From positions 2,356,001 to 2,420,000 of the forward strand of contig NZ_CP100000.1 in assembly GCF_024138165.1 (NCBI RefSeq): 64,000 nucleotides of DNA, read 5' to 3'. Under the pieces are notes generated by a model. That model made no database searches and was not told the origin of the DNA. It saw nothing but the letters and a program-made list of their open reading frames with translations. Source of the DNA: Halorussus vallis (GTDB lineage Archaea; Halobacteriota; Halobacteria; Halobacteriales; Haladaptataceae). Below, in pieces: positions 26,661 to 35,355 of this stretch (within the stretch, counting starts at the first letter, position 1; each line of letters opens with the position of its first letter). The translations under genes and the position numbers were made by a program.

Positions 26661-28208
26661 CTAGAAATCCATGACTCCCTTGTACAGTTCCCTGACCGTC
26701 AGGTGGTGGTTTTCGACCTGCTCCCTCGTGTTTCGGTAGAACTGTTCTCTCTCGCGTGCGATGTCCTCGCTCACGTAGAAGTCGTTCGTCTCGTAGAACT
26801 CGGAGGTGGCGCCCATGTTCCGCATGACGGTGTAGAAGTCGGGCAACGCGAATATCTTGAGTTCTGCCAGTCGGCCGGTGTCCTCTGTGTCCACGTTCCA
26901 GTCGTAGCCGAACCGGTCGAACGCGTCCGCGATGCGTTCAGTCCGGACGCTTCCCTCCCTCGACCCCATCGCCCGCCAGAACTCCGTGTCGCCCGACGAG
27001 TACTCGTAGTGGACGGCGATGAAGTCGTAGATCGACTCCCCGGTGCGCCGGACCGACTCGTTGTACGCCTCCCGAATCGCGTCGTCCACAAGCCGACCGT
27101 GGGACGACAGCAGATTCGAGAACTGTACCGCGAGAGAGGCGTTGGCGGTGAGGGCGGTCGACTGGAGCGGTTCGACGAACCCCTCGGCGTTTCCGATGGC
27201 CAGACAGTTGTCCACCCAGGCTCGGTCGTAGTATCCGGACGTGAACTCGTACCTGTCGACGTCGGCCTCGGAGACGACCGGGTCGCTTCCGGCGGTGGCG
27301 TCGGGAGCCGCGTCTTCGACGTACGCGAGGAACTCGGCGAGCGCGTCCTCGTCAGTGACGTACTCGGACGCGAAGACGTACCCCAGGTCGCGGTCGTCGT
27401 ACGTGTCGATCTGCCAGAACCACCCGTTGTCGCCGGTTTCGATGACGGTCGCGGGGACGACGTCGGCCAACGGTCGGTCGACTCGGACGTTGAACGCCGC
27501 GTCCAGCGGGAACTCGAAGTCCCTGAACTCGACGTCCTGTTCGCCCCGGAGGACGCGGTTGAACCCGGTCGCGTCGACGTACAGGTCGGCCTCGTAGTCC
27601 TGACTATCGCTTCGGATTCGGTCGACGTGCGCTCCCGTGGTTTCGACCGCGGTGATCTCGTCGTCGACGAGCGAGACGCCGCGCTCCCGGCAGAGTTTCC
27701 GCAGGAACGCGTTGAACCGCCGGGTGTCGAGGTGATAGGCGACCTCGTCGTACCTGTCGAGGTTGCCGTCGGGTCCGTAGTACCACGGCGACTTCCCCTG
27801 CGCGACGATCGCCTCGCACTTCGTCAGATGGTCGGGGCTGTCGTAGAGTTCCTCGTAGTGGTAGTAGTAGTGTTCGACGGCGTTCGGCGTGTCCGGTCCG
27901 GGGTACTTGTCCGGCGGGTCAAACGGATACTGGAAGGCGGGGGAGCCACACCAGTCGCGGAAGTACACCGACGCCTTCCAGATCGGTTTCACCTCCGAGA
28001 TGAACCGGGGTTCGTCTATCTCGAGCGTCCCGTGGAGGATGTTCTGAATCTCCCGGTACGTGCTCTTGCCGACCTGCGGGACCTCCCGTCGGAAGTCGTC
28101 GACGATCGAGACGTCCACCGCCGGATTCATCTTTCGGATGCCGAGCGCCGTCAGCAACCCGACGTCACCGCCCCCGACGATGAGCACGTCGTCTACCTCG
28201 CCGTTCAT
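26661..28208 (-). CDS. Tryptophan-halogenase-like FAD-dependent oxidoreductase
   Basis: FAD enzyme of the flavin-dependent tryptophan halogenase superfamily, 515 residues. N-terminal FAD loop DDVLIVGGGDVGLLTALGIR, the GKSTYREIQNI segment that replaces the family GEST/GEAT motif, a Lys in KPIWKASVYFRDW at the position of the catalytic lysine, the DATGF motif (VDATGFNRVL), NGWFWQIDTYDDRDLGYVF matching the halogenase WxWxIP strand with Asp instead of Pro, and IGNAEGFVEPLQSTAL as the C-terminal FAD motif. True halogenation of tryptophan is unproven; other phenolic or pyrrole substrates or plain oxidation are possible. It is alone, with no flavin reductase or biosynthetic partner beside it, downstream of the rrn region and convergent to it. 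Confidence 0.8.
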   Translation of the reverse strand: MNGEVDDVLIVGGGDVGLLTALGIRKMNPAVDVSIVDDFRREVPQVGKSTYREIQNILHGTLEIDEPRFISEVKPIWKASVYFRDWCGSPAFQYPFDPPDKYPGPDTPNAVEHYYYHYEELYDSPDHLTKCEAIVAQGKSPWYYGPDGNLDRYDEVAYHLDTRRFNAFLRKLCRERGVSLVDDEITAVETTGAHVDRIRSDSQDYEADLYVDATGFNRVLRGEQDVEFRDFEFPLDAAFNVRVDRPLADVVPATVIETGDNGWFWQIDTYDDRDLGYVFASEYVTDEDALAEFLAYVEDAAPDATAGSDPVVSEADVDRYEFTSGYYDRAWVDNCLAIGNAEGFVEPLQSTALTANASLAVQFSNLLSSHGRLVDDAIREAYNESVRRTGESIYDFIAVHYEYSSGDTEFWRAMGSREGSVRTERIADAFDRFGYDWNVDTEDTGRLAELKIFALPDFYTVMRNMGATSEFYETNDFYVSEDIAREREQFYRNTREQVENHHLTVRELYKGVMDF

Positions 28209-28278
28209 AACTACCGTAACCGGGGTTTCCGCGCGGTTATAGTTGCTTCGACGGTTCTAGAACCTCGCGTGCCGGGAA

Positions 28279-28992
28279 TCAGGGCCGCCGGGATTCCAGC
28301 ACCGGCATCTCGGCGATTCGCTCTTCGGACAGCTCGTCCCAGAACACGCCGCCGGGTCGCTCGAACGCCGTCTCGGTCCGAACCGTCCGGGTCGGCGTGA
28401 CGACGAGGTCCATCGGCACGTCGTGTGCGCCGACATCCACCTCGTCGTCGACGACCTGCGCGTCGTGGACCGTGGTCGCCACGGTGGTTTCCTCGTCGAC
28501 CAGGCCGAGTTCGTGAAGGACGCCGTACTCCAGGTCGCTGTACCCCTCGCCTTTTCCGACGCGCGCGCGCCGGCCTCGGTGACCGCGACGCTCCCGGAAA
28601 CCACGAGGTCAACGCGCCCGACCGCTTCGGGGCCGACCTGCCGGGCGTACTCCTCGACGTGCGAGACGGTCGGTGCGCGGTCGCGCTCGGCGGGCGGAAT
28701 CTCCGCGGGGTTGAGTTCGTAGAACGGTTTCTCGTCGCGCAGGCGCGGGACCGCCATGTAGACGGTCTTGCCGGCGGTCAGCGCGCGGCGCCGGACCGGC
28801 AACTGCGGGGCGTCCGGATTGCACTATCAGCGTCGTCGCCGCCTCCCACTCGGGGACGTCTGCGAGTCGGCCGGCGGCGTCGTCGGCGCCGGCGAAGTTC
28901 GGGATGCGGCCGTGGGGCGGAAACGGAAAGCGCGCCAGCCCCTCGTCTTCGAGGCGGTCCCAGACGCGCTCGCGGAGTTCCTGTTTGCTCAC
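28279..28992 (-). pseudogene. 5-formyltetrahydrofolate cyclo-ligase family gene with two frameshifts
   Basis: Three consecutive minus-strand frames spell one protein. Frame 1 from GTG 28992: SKQELRERVWDRLEDEG ... RFPFPPHGRIPNFAGADDAA ... DVPEWEAATTL. After a shift near 28820-28826 frame 2 continues NPDAPQLPVRRRALTAGKTV ... VDLVVSGSVAVTEAGAR. After a second shift in the GC-dinucleotide run 28561-28571, frame 3 gives VGKGEGYSDLEYGVLHELGL ... VVTPTRTVRTETAFERPGG. These blocks are the 5-FTHF cyclo-ligase family (folate C1 metabolism or the related methenyltetrahydrofolate role). Both lesions look like small insertions (+1 and +2). Either the gene is decaying or the assembly has errors; sequence between lesions is well conserved, so the event is recent. 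Confidence 0.8.
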
Positions 28993-29106
28993 GGTCGAAA
29001 CACCGGGTCGAAGCCCCGAAAAGGCTCGCGCTCGACGAGCGAGGCGTCCCGTCGTCCCGTCGGCCAAAAAGTAACCATTAAACGGCGCGCGTCCGTCGCT
29101 TCGAAC

Positions 29107-29919
29107 ATGCAACGACGCGCAGCGACGGTGTACGCCGTCCTCTTTCTCGTAGTCGCTGCTGGTGCGTACTCGCTCATCGGTACGGCCCAGCAGCCTACGA
29201 TAGACGTCGACGGGCAGACGTACGCCCAGAACGAAACCGTGACGGTCAACGGGCGGACGTACAACGTCTCGTCTGTCGGCGAAGGCCAGGGAACGCTCGA
29301 GTGGACGAACCAGTCGGCGGCGTTCACCGCGACGTGGGCCAACAACTCCACAGTCCAGTTCCAGAACAACAACACCTACCGGGTGTTCATCCCCAACACC
29401 TCCAACCCGAACCAGTTCACGCTCCGCCAGGAGTTCAACCTGAGCGACAACACGACGACGGTCAAGCAGGGCAACCAGACGTTCGTTGTCGTCAACCAGA
29501 GCGGCGGCAACAAGTCGCTCGTGCCGGTCGACCAGTACAAGCGCCAGCAGTTCGGTCAACCGGACACCCGCCGGTACTCCGAGGGCCAGACGTTCCAGTT
29601 CAACGGTAACCGGACGACGGTGAGAAACGTCACCACGGAGTCGGCGACGCTGGCCTGGAACGCACCCAAGACCAACCAGGTGTCGCTCAGCGAGGGCGGC
29701 GCGGTCGACCTCGGACCGCCCACCGATAACCGGACGTTCGTCGCCCACTTCCCCGGAAACGGGAACGTCGTCCTCTCGCCGAACGTCGACGGCTATCAGC
29801 AGCAGGTCCAGGACATCAACCACTTCAACGAGCGCATCGCGGGCCTCTGGGGCGTCGTCATCCTCAGCTTCCTGACGGTCGTCCTGCTCGTCGGTCTGGC
29901 GTTCCTGCCGAACAAGTAA
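29107..29919 (+). CDS. Sequon-rich exported membrane protein, function unknown
   Basis: 270-residue protein with an N-terminal hydrophobic segment (ATVYAVLFLVVAAGAYSLIG), a long Asn/Gln/Thr-rich extracellular part and a C-terminal membrane helix (LWGVVILSFLTVVLLVGLAF) ending with a short NK tail. At least a dozen N-x-S/T sequons are visible (for example NET, NVS, NQS, NTS, NLS, NTT, NQT, NKS, NRT, NVT), so AglB-dependent glycosylation at the cell surface is likely. No enzyme motif seen. ATG 29107 follows a TAACCATTAAACGG TATA-like region at about 29077, 30 bases upstream. Conserved unknown in haloarchaea by appearance; role not assigned. Confidence 0.8.
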   Translation: MQRRAATVYAVLFLVVAAGAYSLIGTAQQPTIDVDGQTYAQNETVTVNGRTYNVSSVGEGQGTLEWTNQSAAFTATWANNSTVQFQNNNTYRVFIPNTSNPNQFTLRQEFNLSDNTTTVKQGNQTFVVVNQSGGNKSLVPVDQYKRQQFGQPDTRRYSEGQTFQFNGNRTTVRNVTTESATLAWNAPKTNQVSLSEGGAVDLGPPTDNRTFVAHFPGNGNVVLSPNVDGYQQQVQDINHFNERIAGLWGVVILSFLTVVLLVGLAFLPNK

Positions 29920-29931
29920 GCGGCCGAACTC

Positions 29932-30132
29932 CTATTTTCGCGCTATCCACGCGAGTCCCGCGCCGATAGCGACGGCGGCGAGCGCGCCGAGCACCTGTCC
30001 GACCAGCAGTAGCGCACCCCCGGACTTGTAGGCCCAGGGAGTTCCGACGAGCGTGGCGATGCCGACGAGGACGAGGAACGCGCCGAAGCCGATGCCGAGC
30101 GGTTCGAGCGTGTCCGCGGTCGAAGTTTCCAT
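29932..30132 (-). CDS. Small two-helix membrane protein
   Basis: 66 residues: polar start METSTADTLEPLG, then helices IGFGAFLVLVGIATLVGTPW and SGGALLLVGQVLGALAAVAI, ending GLAWIARK. No known domain recognised; similar short glycine-rich membrane proteins are widespread in haloarchaea. Convergent with the sequon-rich protein (12 bp between stops), 49 bp downstream of the start of nothing else. The coding call rests on hydrophobic pattern, codon bias and the clean start. Confidence 0.7.
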   Translation of the reverse strand: METSTADTLEPLGIGFGAFLVLVGIATLVGTPWAYKSGGALLLVGQVLGALAAVAIGAGLAWIARK

Positions 30133-30181
30133 GTTCGAGTTCTCCGGACGCGTCCGGTTAACTGTTGCCGAATCGTTCGAC

Positions 30182-31198
30182 TCAGGGGGTCAGTCGCGAG
30201 ACGCCGAGCCACTCGACGCGCTCGCCGTCGGTGAGCGCGAACACCATCCGCTTGCGCACGCCGTGGGCGAGTCGGACGTCGAGCGCGAGGTCGCGCGGCT
30301 CGAAGTCGTGGCCGAGCGCGAGCACCCTGACGAGACACTCCGAGTGGCCCAGGTCGTCGACCGACTCGACGTCCGCGTAGGTCCGGAAGTCGGCGCCGAA
30401 CTTGAACCCGGTCTTGGGAACCACCTCACGCTCGCGGAGCGCCCGGTAGACGCGGAGGCGGCGCGCGAACCGCTCGCCCTCGGCGTCCCGACCGCGGTCG
30501 CGGGCCGCGGTCGGGTCGAGTTCGAGGACGCCCTCGTCGGCCAGGTGGGCCGCTTCGACCAGCGAGAGCTGGAGCGCCCGGGGGTCGTCCGCGTCGCGGT
30601 CCGCGAGCGGTTGGCCGTAGAACGCTCTGTCGTGCAGTTCGGCGGGCGGGTCCCAGACGAGCGCGCGGTCGCCCAGCAGGTCGGCCGGGACGCTCGAGGG
30701 GAGGTCGGTCGTCGAACTCCCGCGCACGTCGGCGCGCTCGGTTTCGAGGTAGGTAATCTCGCTCTCCTCGTCGACGACCGCCAGCACCACGTCGCCCAGT
30801 TGGTCGGCGGGCACGTCGGCGCGCTCGCCGACGACGCGAATCCGGTACAGCACCTCGTCGTCCCACGGTCCCTTGCCGCGCGGGTAGACCACGAGGTCGG
30901 AGTTCGACCGGGGCGCGCTCACCCACCCCTCGCGGTCGGGCGAGAGGTAGAACCCCCGGTCGCGCAGGTCGGCGTAGACGAGGAACCGCGTGACCAGTTC
31001 CTCGCTGGCGAGGAACTCGCGGAACCCCATCCCCGACACCGATTCGAGGTCTCCCTTGAACAGCAGGTAGGCGGCCTCGACGCGCGACAGCGCGACCTTC
31101 TGTCCGCCGAGCGGGCGGCCGTAACCGCTGGAGTCGTAGTACCGCTGGCGGGCGTCGCCGCCGACGACCACCTCGTCGTCCCGAAGGCGTCCGTCCAT
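30182..31198 (-). CDS. endA: tRNA splicing endonuclease EndA
   Basis: Cuts introns from pre-tRNA and pre-rRNA at bulge-helix-bulge sites, so it is the presumed enzyme for the rRNA stems seen in this window. The 338-residue protein is the two-repeat (alpha2) haloarchaeal form: an N-terminal degenerate repeat (VALSRVEAAYLLFKGDLESV, FLVYADLRDRGFYLS) and a C-terminal catalytic repeat (LSLVEAAHLADEGVLELD, LRVYRALREREVVPKTGFKF, GADFRTYADVESVDDLGHSE). Catalytic Tyr, His and Lys are expected in FRTY, GHSECLV and GVRKRMVFAL, all present. Start at ATG 31198 (MDGRLRDDE). Next upstream gene on the same strand is the DUF91/zinc-finger protein, 57 bp away; likely one operon. Confidence 0.92.
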   Translation of the reverse strand: MDGRLRDDEVVVGGDARQRYYDSSGYGRPLGGQKVALSRVEAAYLLFKGDLESVSGMGFREFLASEELVTRFLVYADLRDRGFYLSPDREGWVSAPRSNSDLVVYPRGKGPWDDEVLYRIRVVGERADVPADQLGDVVLAVVDEESEITYLETERADVRGSSTTDLPSSVPADLLGDRALVWDPPAELHDRAFYGQPLADRDADDPRALQLSLVEAAHLADEGVLELDPTAARDRGRDAEGERFARRLRVYRALREREVVPKTGFKFGADFRTYADVESVDDLGHSECLVRVLALGHDFEPRDLALDVRLAHGVRKRMVFALTDGERVEWLGVSRLTP

Positions 31199-31254
31199 GG
31201 TGTTCGTTGGCCCGCGGGTCGTCAAAGGTACTGCGATGGCGCTCCCGGTCGGGG

Positions 31255-32049
31255 TCAGTCGTCGTCGCCGTCGGCTGAGGCCGGCGCTTCGCGCTCGGGT
31301 TCGAGTTCGGGAGCGACCGCGCAGTCGCGGTCGAGACACCGTTCCCCGTCCGAACCGTCGACCCGCGGGAGGCCGCACTCGCACTCCCCGACGACCGGGT
31401 CGTCGGGGAGTGCGAACGTCGCCTCGCAGTCGGGGTAGTTCTCGCAACCGAGGAAGAGCGAGCGCTCGCGGAGCACCCGGAGGTCGCCGCCGCAGTCGGG
31501 ACAGGTCCACTCGCGGTCGAAGCGCTCGCCGACCGCGTCGTCCAGGCTCTCGCAGCCGCGGTCGACGCAGAGTTCGAAGCGGGCACCCCGCTCGACGGCC
31601 ATCTCGGGCAGGCCGCAGTCGCAGGTCGAATCGAGGACGGCGGCATCCCGGGGCAGGCCGTGGCTCGCCTCGCAGTCGAGGCACTCGACCGTCCCGCGGG
31701 CGCGGACGAGCGTCCCGTCGCACGACGGGCAGGTGCCGACCGGCGGGCCGGCGTCGGTGCCGCGGAACGCGACGCGCTCGGCCCCGGCCGGGGCCTCGAC
31801 CCGGAGGCGCTCGTCGCCCTTGACGGCGACGAGCGCGAAGCCCTCCTCGCCGCGCTCCCGGTACACAGCGTCGGCGCGGGTCAGCCACTCGACCGGCTGG
31901 TAGCCCGCCGCGTCGTGGACGAGGACGGTATCGTCGGGCTTGTGGACCACGACGACGCGACCGCGCCGGCGCGCGCCGGCGCGGTCGCGTCCTTCGGCGT
32001 CGTAGACTGTCGTACACTCCCCGGCGAAGACGTGGACTGTTTCGGTCAC
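31255..32049 (-). CDS. DUF91/NucS-like N-terminal plus topoisomerase-type zinc finger protein
   Basis: 264-residue protein. The N-terminal part (MTETVHVFAGECTTVYDAEG, VVVVHKPDDTVLVHDAAGYQ, PVEWLTRADAV) resembles the DNA-binding half of NucS (DUF91). The rest is a chain of C4 zinc ribbons: CPSCDGTL...CLDC, CDCGLPE...CVDRGC, CPDCGG...CENYPDC and CECGLPR...CLDRDC, of the kind found at the C-terminus of topoisomerase I. A nuclease core is not visible. DNA or RNA binding is likely; role unknown. A 38-bp perfect palindrome (31954-31991) is embedded in frame and encodes the Arg/Gly-rich RDRAGARRRGR between the first two conserved strands. Same strand and probably same operon as endA. Confidence 0.78.
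   Translation of the reverse strand: MTETVHVFAGECTTVYDAEGRDRAGARRRGRVVVVHKPDDTVLVHDAAGYQPVEWLTRADAVYRERGEEGFALVAVKGDERLRVEAPAGAERVAFRGTDAGPPVGTCPSCDGTLVRARGTVECLDCEASHGLPRDAAVLDSTCDCGLPEMAVERGARFELCVDRGCESLDDAVGERFDREWTCPDCGGDLRVLRERSLFLGCENYPDCEATFALPDDPVVGECECGLPRVDGSDGERCLDRDCAVAPELEPEREAPASADGDDD
31954..31991. repeat. Perfect 38 bp palindrome within coding sequence
   Basis: GACGCGACCGCGCCGGCGC (31954-31972) is followed directly by its exact reverse complement (31973-31991), with no spacer. It lies inside the DUF91-like gene. Confidence 0.85.
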
Positions 32050-32218
32050 GCCCCGCGTTGGTCCCGTCTTCGGATTTAAAGGCTTGTCCGCCGGAGTAAC
32101 GTCGATTCAGACCGTCGAACGCCGACGTTCGCGTTCGGAACGCGGTCGTTCGCGCCGACAAGGGGTCGTTACCGCCGGCGCGCCAACTACTATCTGGCTC
32201 CGCGCCGTCGTCTCGAGC

Positions 32219-32863
32219 GTGCAACCGAAGGCCGTGCTGTTCGACATGGACGGCGTCATCGTGAACTCCGAGCGCTACTGGGTCGAACTCGAGGAGAACG
32301 AGATCTTTCCCTCGGTCGTCTCCGGGTCGGTCGACGTGAGCGAGACCACGGGGATGAACTTCCGGGAGATCTACGACTACCTCGACGAGGAGTACGAGAC
32401 GACCGAGAGCAAGGAGGAGTTCGTCGACCGCTTCGAGGAGGCCGCCCGCGAGATATACGGCGAGCGGGTCGAGTTGATGGACGGCTTCCGCGACCTGGCC
32501 GCCGACCTCCGGGCCGAGGGTATCACGGTCGCGCTGGTTTCGTCGTCGCCGCCGAACTGGATCGACCGGATGCTCGACCGATTCGAGTTGCGCGACGCTT
32601 TCGACGAGATCATCAGCGCCGAGCACATCGCCGGGGCGGGCAAGCCAGCCCCGGACATCTACGAGCACGCCGCGGTCGAAGTGGGCGCCGAACCCGAAGA
32701 GTGCGTCGCGGTCGAGGACTCCGAGAACGGTATCGAGGCCGCCCGCCGCGCCGGCATGCGGGTCGTCGGCTACCGCAACCAGTCCGACGAGGAACTCGAC
32801 CTCTCGGAGGCGGACGCGGTGGCGTCGTCGGCGGCGGAACTGCGCGACGAGTTGCTCGGCTGA
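32219..32863 (+). CDS. HAD superfamily phosphatase (beta-phosphoglucomutase-like)
   Basis: Cytosolic Mg2+-dependent hydrolase or mutase of the HAD family, 214 residues. HAD motif I LFDMDGVIVNSE with nucleophile and acid Asp, motif II in VALVSSSPPNW, Lys in AGAGKPAPDIYEHAAVEVGA (motif III), and motif IV CVAVEDSENGIEAARRAGM. The small cap between motifs I and II is helical, as in beta-phosphoglucomutase and phosphoglycolate phosphatase. GTG 32219 is chosen; a promoter-like ACTACTATCTGG lies about 30 bases upstream, suggesting a leaderless mRNA. Substrate not predictable. An imperfect hairpin at about 32909-32934 may end transcription. Confidence 0.85.
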   Translation: MQPKAVLFDMDGVIVNSERYWVELEENEIFPSVVSGSVDVSETTGMNFREIYDYLDEEYETTESKEEFVDRFEEAAREIYGERVELMDGFRDLAADLRAEGITVALVSSSPPNWIDRMLDRFELRDAFDEIISAEHIAGAGKPAPDIYEHAAVEVGAEPEECVAVEDSENGIEAARRAGMRVVGYRNQSDEELDLSEADAVASSAAELRDELLG

Positions 32864-32994
32864 TTCCTGCGACGAGGGCAGTACTCGAACGCCACGCGGG
32901 CGACGCCGCGCTCTCGGCGTTGCCCGCGCGACTCGTCCGACCTGTCTAACCGGTAAAGAAACGCATTTCCCTTCCCCTCTCCGTGACTCCGATA

Positions 32995-35337
32995 ATGGAA
33001 GTCGCCGAGGTCGTCCCCGAGTTCACCGAGGCGTTCCCCTTCGAGGAGTTCAACCGGATGCAACGGAAGGTGGTCCCGGCGCTCCTCGACGGCGAGGAGA
33101 ACATCGTCGCCAGCGCGCCAACCGCCAGCGGCAAGACCGCGCTGGCCGAACTGGCCATCTGTCGCACCCTGCAGGAAGGCGGCACCGCGCTGTTCATCGC
33201 GCCGATGCGCGCGCTGACCAACGAGAAGGAGAGCGAGTGGGAGCGATTCGAGGAGATGGGCTACTCGGTGTACGTCGTCACCGGCGAGCGCGACCTGAAC
33301 CCGCGGCGGGCCGAGCGCGCCGACATCCTCGTGATGACCCCCGAGAAGACCGATTCGGCGACACGCAAACACGACTCGCCGCGCTATCAGTTCATCGAGA
33401 ACGTCGACTGCTGCGTCATCGACGAGGTCCACCTCCTCGATTCGGAGAAACGCGGCAGCGTCCTCGAAGTCACCATCTCCCGGCTCCGTCGGCTCTGCGA
33501 CCCGCGCGTGGTCGCGCTCTCGGCGACGATGCCGAACGTCGAGGACGTGGCGGCGTGGCTCGACGCCCCGCCCGAACACACCTTCGAGTTCGCCGACGAG
33601 TACCGCCCGGTCGACCTCCACTCGGGCGTCGAGACGTACACCCACGGCGACAACTCCTTCGCCGACAAGTACCGCCGGCTCTACCGGGCGCTGGACCTCG
33701 CGGAACCGCACATCCGCGACGGCGGCCAGGCGCTCGTGTTCGTCTCCTCCCGGCAGGACACCGTCCAGGCCGCCAAGAAGTCCCGCGACGAACTCGCCGA
33801 GCGTGACGTGCCGGTCGGCGCGCGCGGCGACTACGACTTCCACAACGCGGCGAAGGAACTCAACAACGAGACGCTCCGGAAGTCGGTGCTCGACGGGGTG
33901 GCGTTCCACCACGCGGGCCTCTCGAAGAACGACAAGGACCTCGTCGAGGAGTGGTTCAAGCAGGGAAAGGTCCAACTCCTCTTTTCGACGTCCACGCTGG
34001 CGTGGGGCGTCAACCTCCCCGCCCGCTGCGTCGTGCTCCGGGACACGAAGCTCCACGACCCTCTCGAAGGCGAGGTCGACATGAGCCCGCTCGACGTGCT
34101 CCAGATGCTCGGCCGGGCCGGCCGCCCCGAGTACGACGACGTGGGCTACGGCTGGGTGGTCTGCGACCGCTCGGACGCCGACAAGTACCGCCGGCTCCTC
34201 CGGGAGGGCAAGGAGATAGAGTCCCGACTCGACGAGGACCTGGAGTCCCACCTCAACGCCGAGATCGCGATGGGGACCATCCGCGGGCTGGAGGACGTGA
34301 TGGACTGGCTGGAGACGACGTTCTACTACGTCCGCGCGAAGGCCCGGCCCGAGGCCTACAACTTCGAGAACCTGCGCGAGCGGGTTCGGTCGGCGCTCCA
34401 GCGACTCGTCGAGCGCGGCTTCGTCGAAACCGACGACGAACTCCGAGTCTCGGCGACCACCCTGGGTCGGCTCTCCTCGAAGTTCTACCTCCGGATGGAG
34501 ACCGCCGAAGGGTTCGCCGCCCTCGCGAAGACCGAGTCCATCGAAGTCGGCGACGTGCTTCGGACCGTCGCCGACGCCGCGGAGTTCGACAGCGTGAGCG
34601 CCCGCCAGTCCGAGCGCGACGCGGTCAACTCGGTGCTGGTCGGCCAGGAGACGGGCGACCTCGAACCCGGCCCGCGGAAGGTGCTGGCCATCCTCCGGTC
34701 GGCGATGTCGGGGACGACGCCCGGCGAACTCCGGAGCGACGCCTGGGTCATCACCCAGAACGCGTTGCGACTGCTCTCGGCGCTCCGGGAGTTCCTCGAA
34801 CGTTTCGACCGACCGATGGCCGCCAACCTCGCCCGCCGGGCCGAGGCCCGCATCGAACACGGCGTCAGCGACGACGCGGTCGGCCTCACCGCCATCGACG
34901 GCGTCGGGTCGGGCCGCGCGAGCAAACTCGCCAAGGAGGACATCGCGACGCCCGCCGACGTCCAGTCGGCGGGCGTCGACGGCCTCGTCGCGGCCGGCCT
35001 CTCGGCGGGCGTCGCCGAACAGGTCGTCGAGAGCGCCAGGGGCCTGCCCCGGGTGGTCGTCGAGTGGGGGTCGTTCCCCGACGCCATCGCCCGCGGCGAG
35101 AACGACATGCGCGAGGTGACCATCCGAAACGTCGGCGGGTCGGGCGCCGCCGCGATTCGCGTGACGGTCAACGGCGTCGAGATGACCGCGACGACGACCT
35201 ACCTCGACGGCGAGGCGACGGTGCCGGTCGGCGTCTTCGGCGGCACCGACGACGAGATGGAGTACGCTATCGAAGTCGCGTTCCCCGACCTCCCGCTCGT
35301 CCCGGCCTGCGACTCCCGGACGGTCCGGGTCGAGTAA
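32995..35337 (+). CDS. Ski2/Hel308-like DEVH-box helicase
   Basis: ATP-dependent SF2 helicase of 780 residues. Motif I ASAPTASGKTA, Ia APMRALTNEKE, Ib MTPEKTD, II DEVH (CVIDEVHLLDSE), III ALSATMPN, IV VFVSSRQDTVQAAK, V FSTSTLAWGVNLPARCVV and VI QMLGRAGRPEYDD are all present. A winged helix and ratchet domain follow, then a helix-hairpin-helix (TAIDGVGSGRASKLA) and a C-terminal beta domain (VTIRNVGGSGAAAIRVTV to the end) not usual in Hel308. It is likely to act in DNA repair or replication restart, though RNA substrates are possible for Ski2-like enzymes. ATG 32995 is preferred to GTG 32983. TATA-like CGGTAAAGAA lies upstream near 32950. Confidence 0.88.
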   Translation: MEVAEVVPEFTEAFPFEEFNRMQRKVVPALLDGEENIVASAPTASGKTALAELAICRTLQEGGTALFIAPMRALTNEKESEWERFEEMGYSVYVVTGERDLNPRRAERADILVMTPEKTDSATRKHDSPRYQFIENVDCCVIDEVHLLDSEKRGSVLEVTISRLRRLCDPRVVALSATMPNVEDVAAWLDAPPEHTFEFADEYRPVDLHSGVETYTHGDNSFADKYRRLYRALDLAEPHIRDGGQALVFVSSRQDTVQAAKKSRDELAERDVPVGARGDYDFHNAAKELNNETLRKSVLDGVAFHHAGLSKNDKDLVEEWFKQGKVQLLFSTSTLAWGVNLPARCVVLRDTKLHDPLEGEVDMSPLDVLQMLGRAGRPEYDDVGYGWVVCDRSDADKYRRLLREGKEIESRLDEDLESHLNAEIAMGTIRGLEDVMDWLETTFYYVRAKARPEAYNFENLRERVRSALQRLVERGFVETDDELRVSATTLGRLSSKFYLRMETAEGFAALAKTESIEVGDVLRTVADAAEFDSVSARQSERDAVNSVLVGQETGDLEPGPRKVLAILRSAMSGTTPGELRSDAWVITQNALRLLSALREFLERFDRPMAANLARRAEARIEHGVSDDAVGLTAIDGVGSGRASKLAKEDIATPADVQSAGVDGLVAAGLSAGVAEQVVESARGLPRVVVEWGSFPDAIARGENDMREVTIRNVGGSGAAAIRVTVNGVEMTATTTYLDGEATVPVGVFGGTDDEMEYAIEVAFPDLPLVPACDSRTVRVE

Positions 35338-35355
35338 CTCGCCGGGTCGAGTCGC

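Noticed and set aside
28425-29081. Plus-strand frame over the folate cyclo-ligase region
   Set aside because: Arg-rich shadow with no domain; the minus-strand frames spell a known family.
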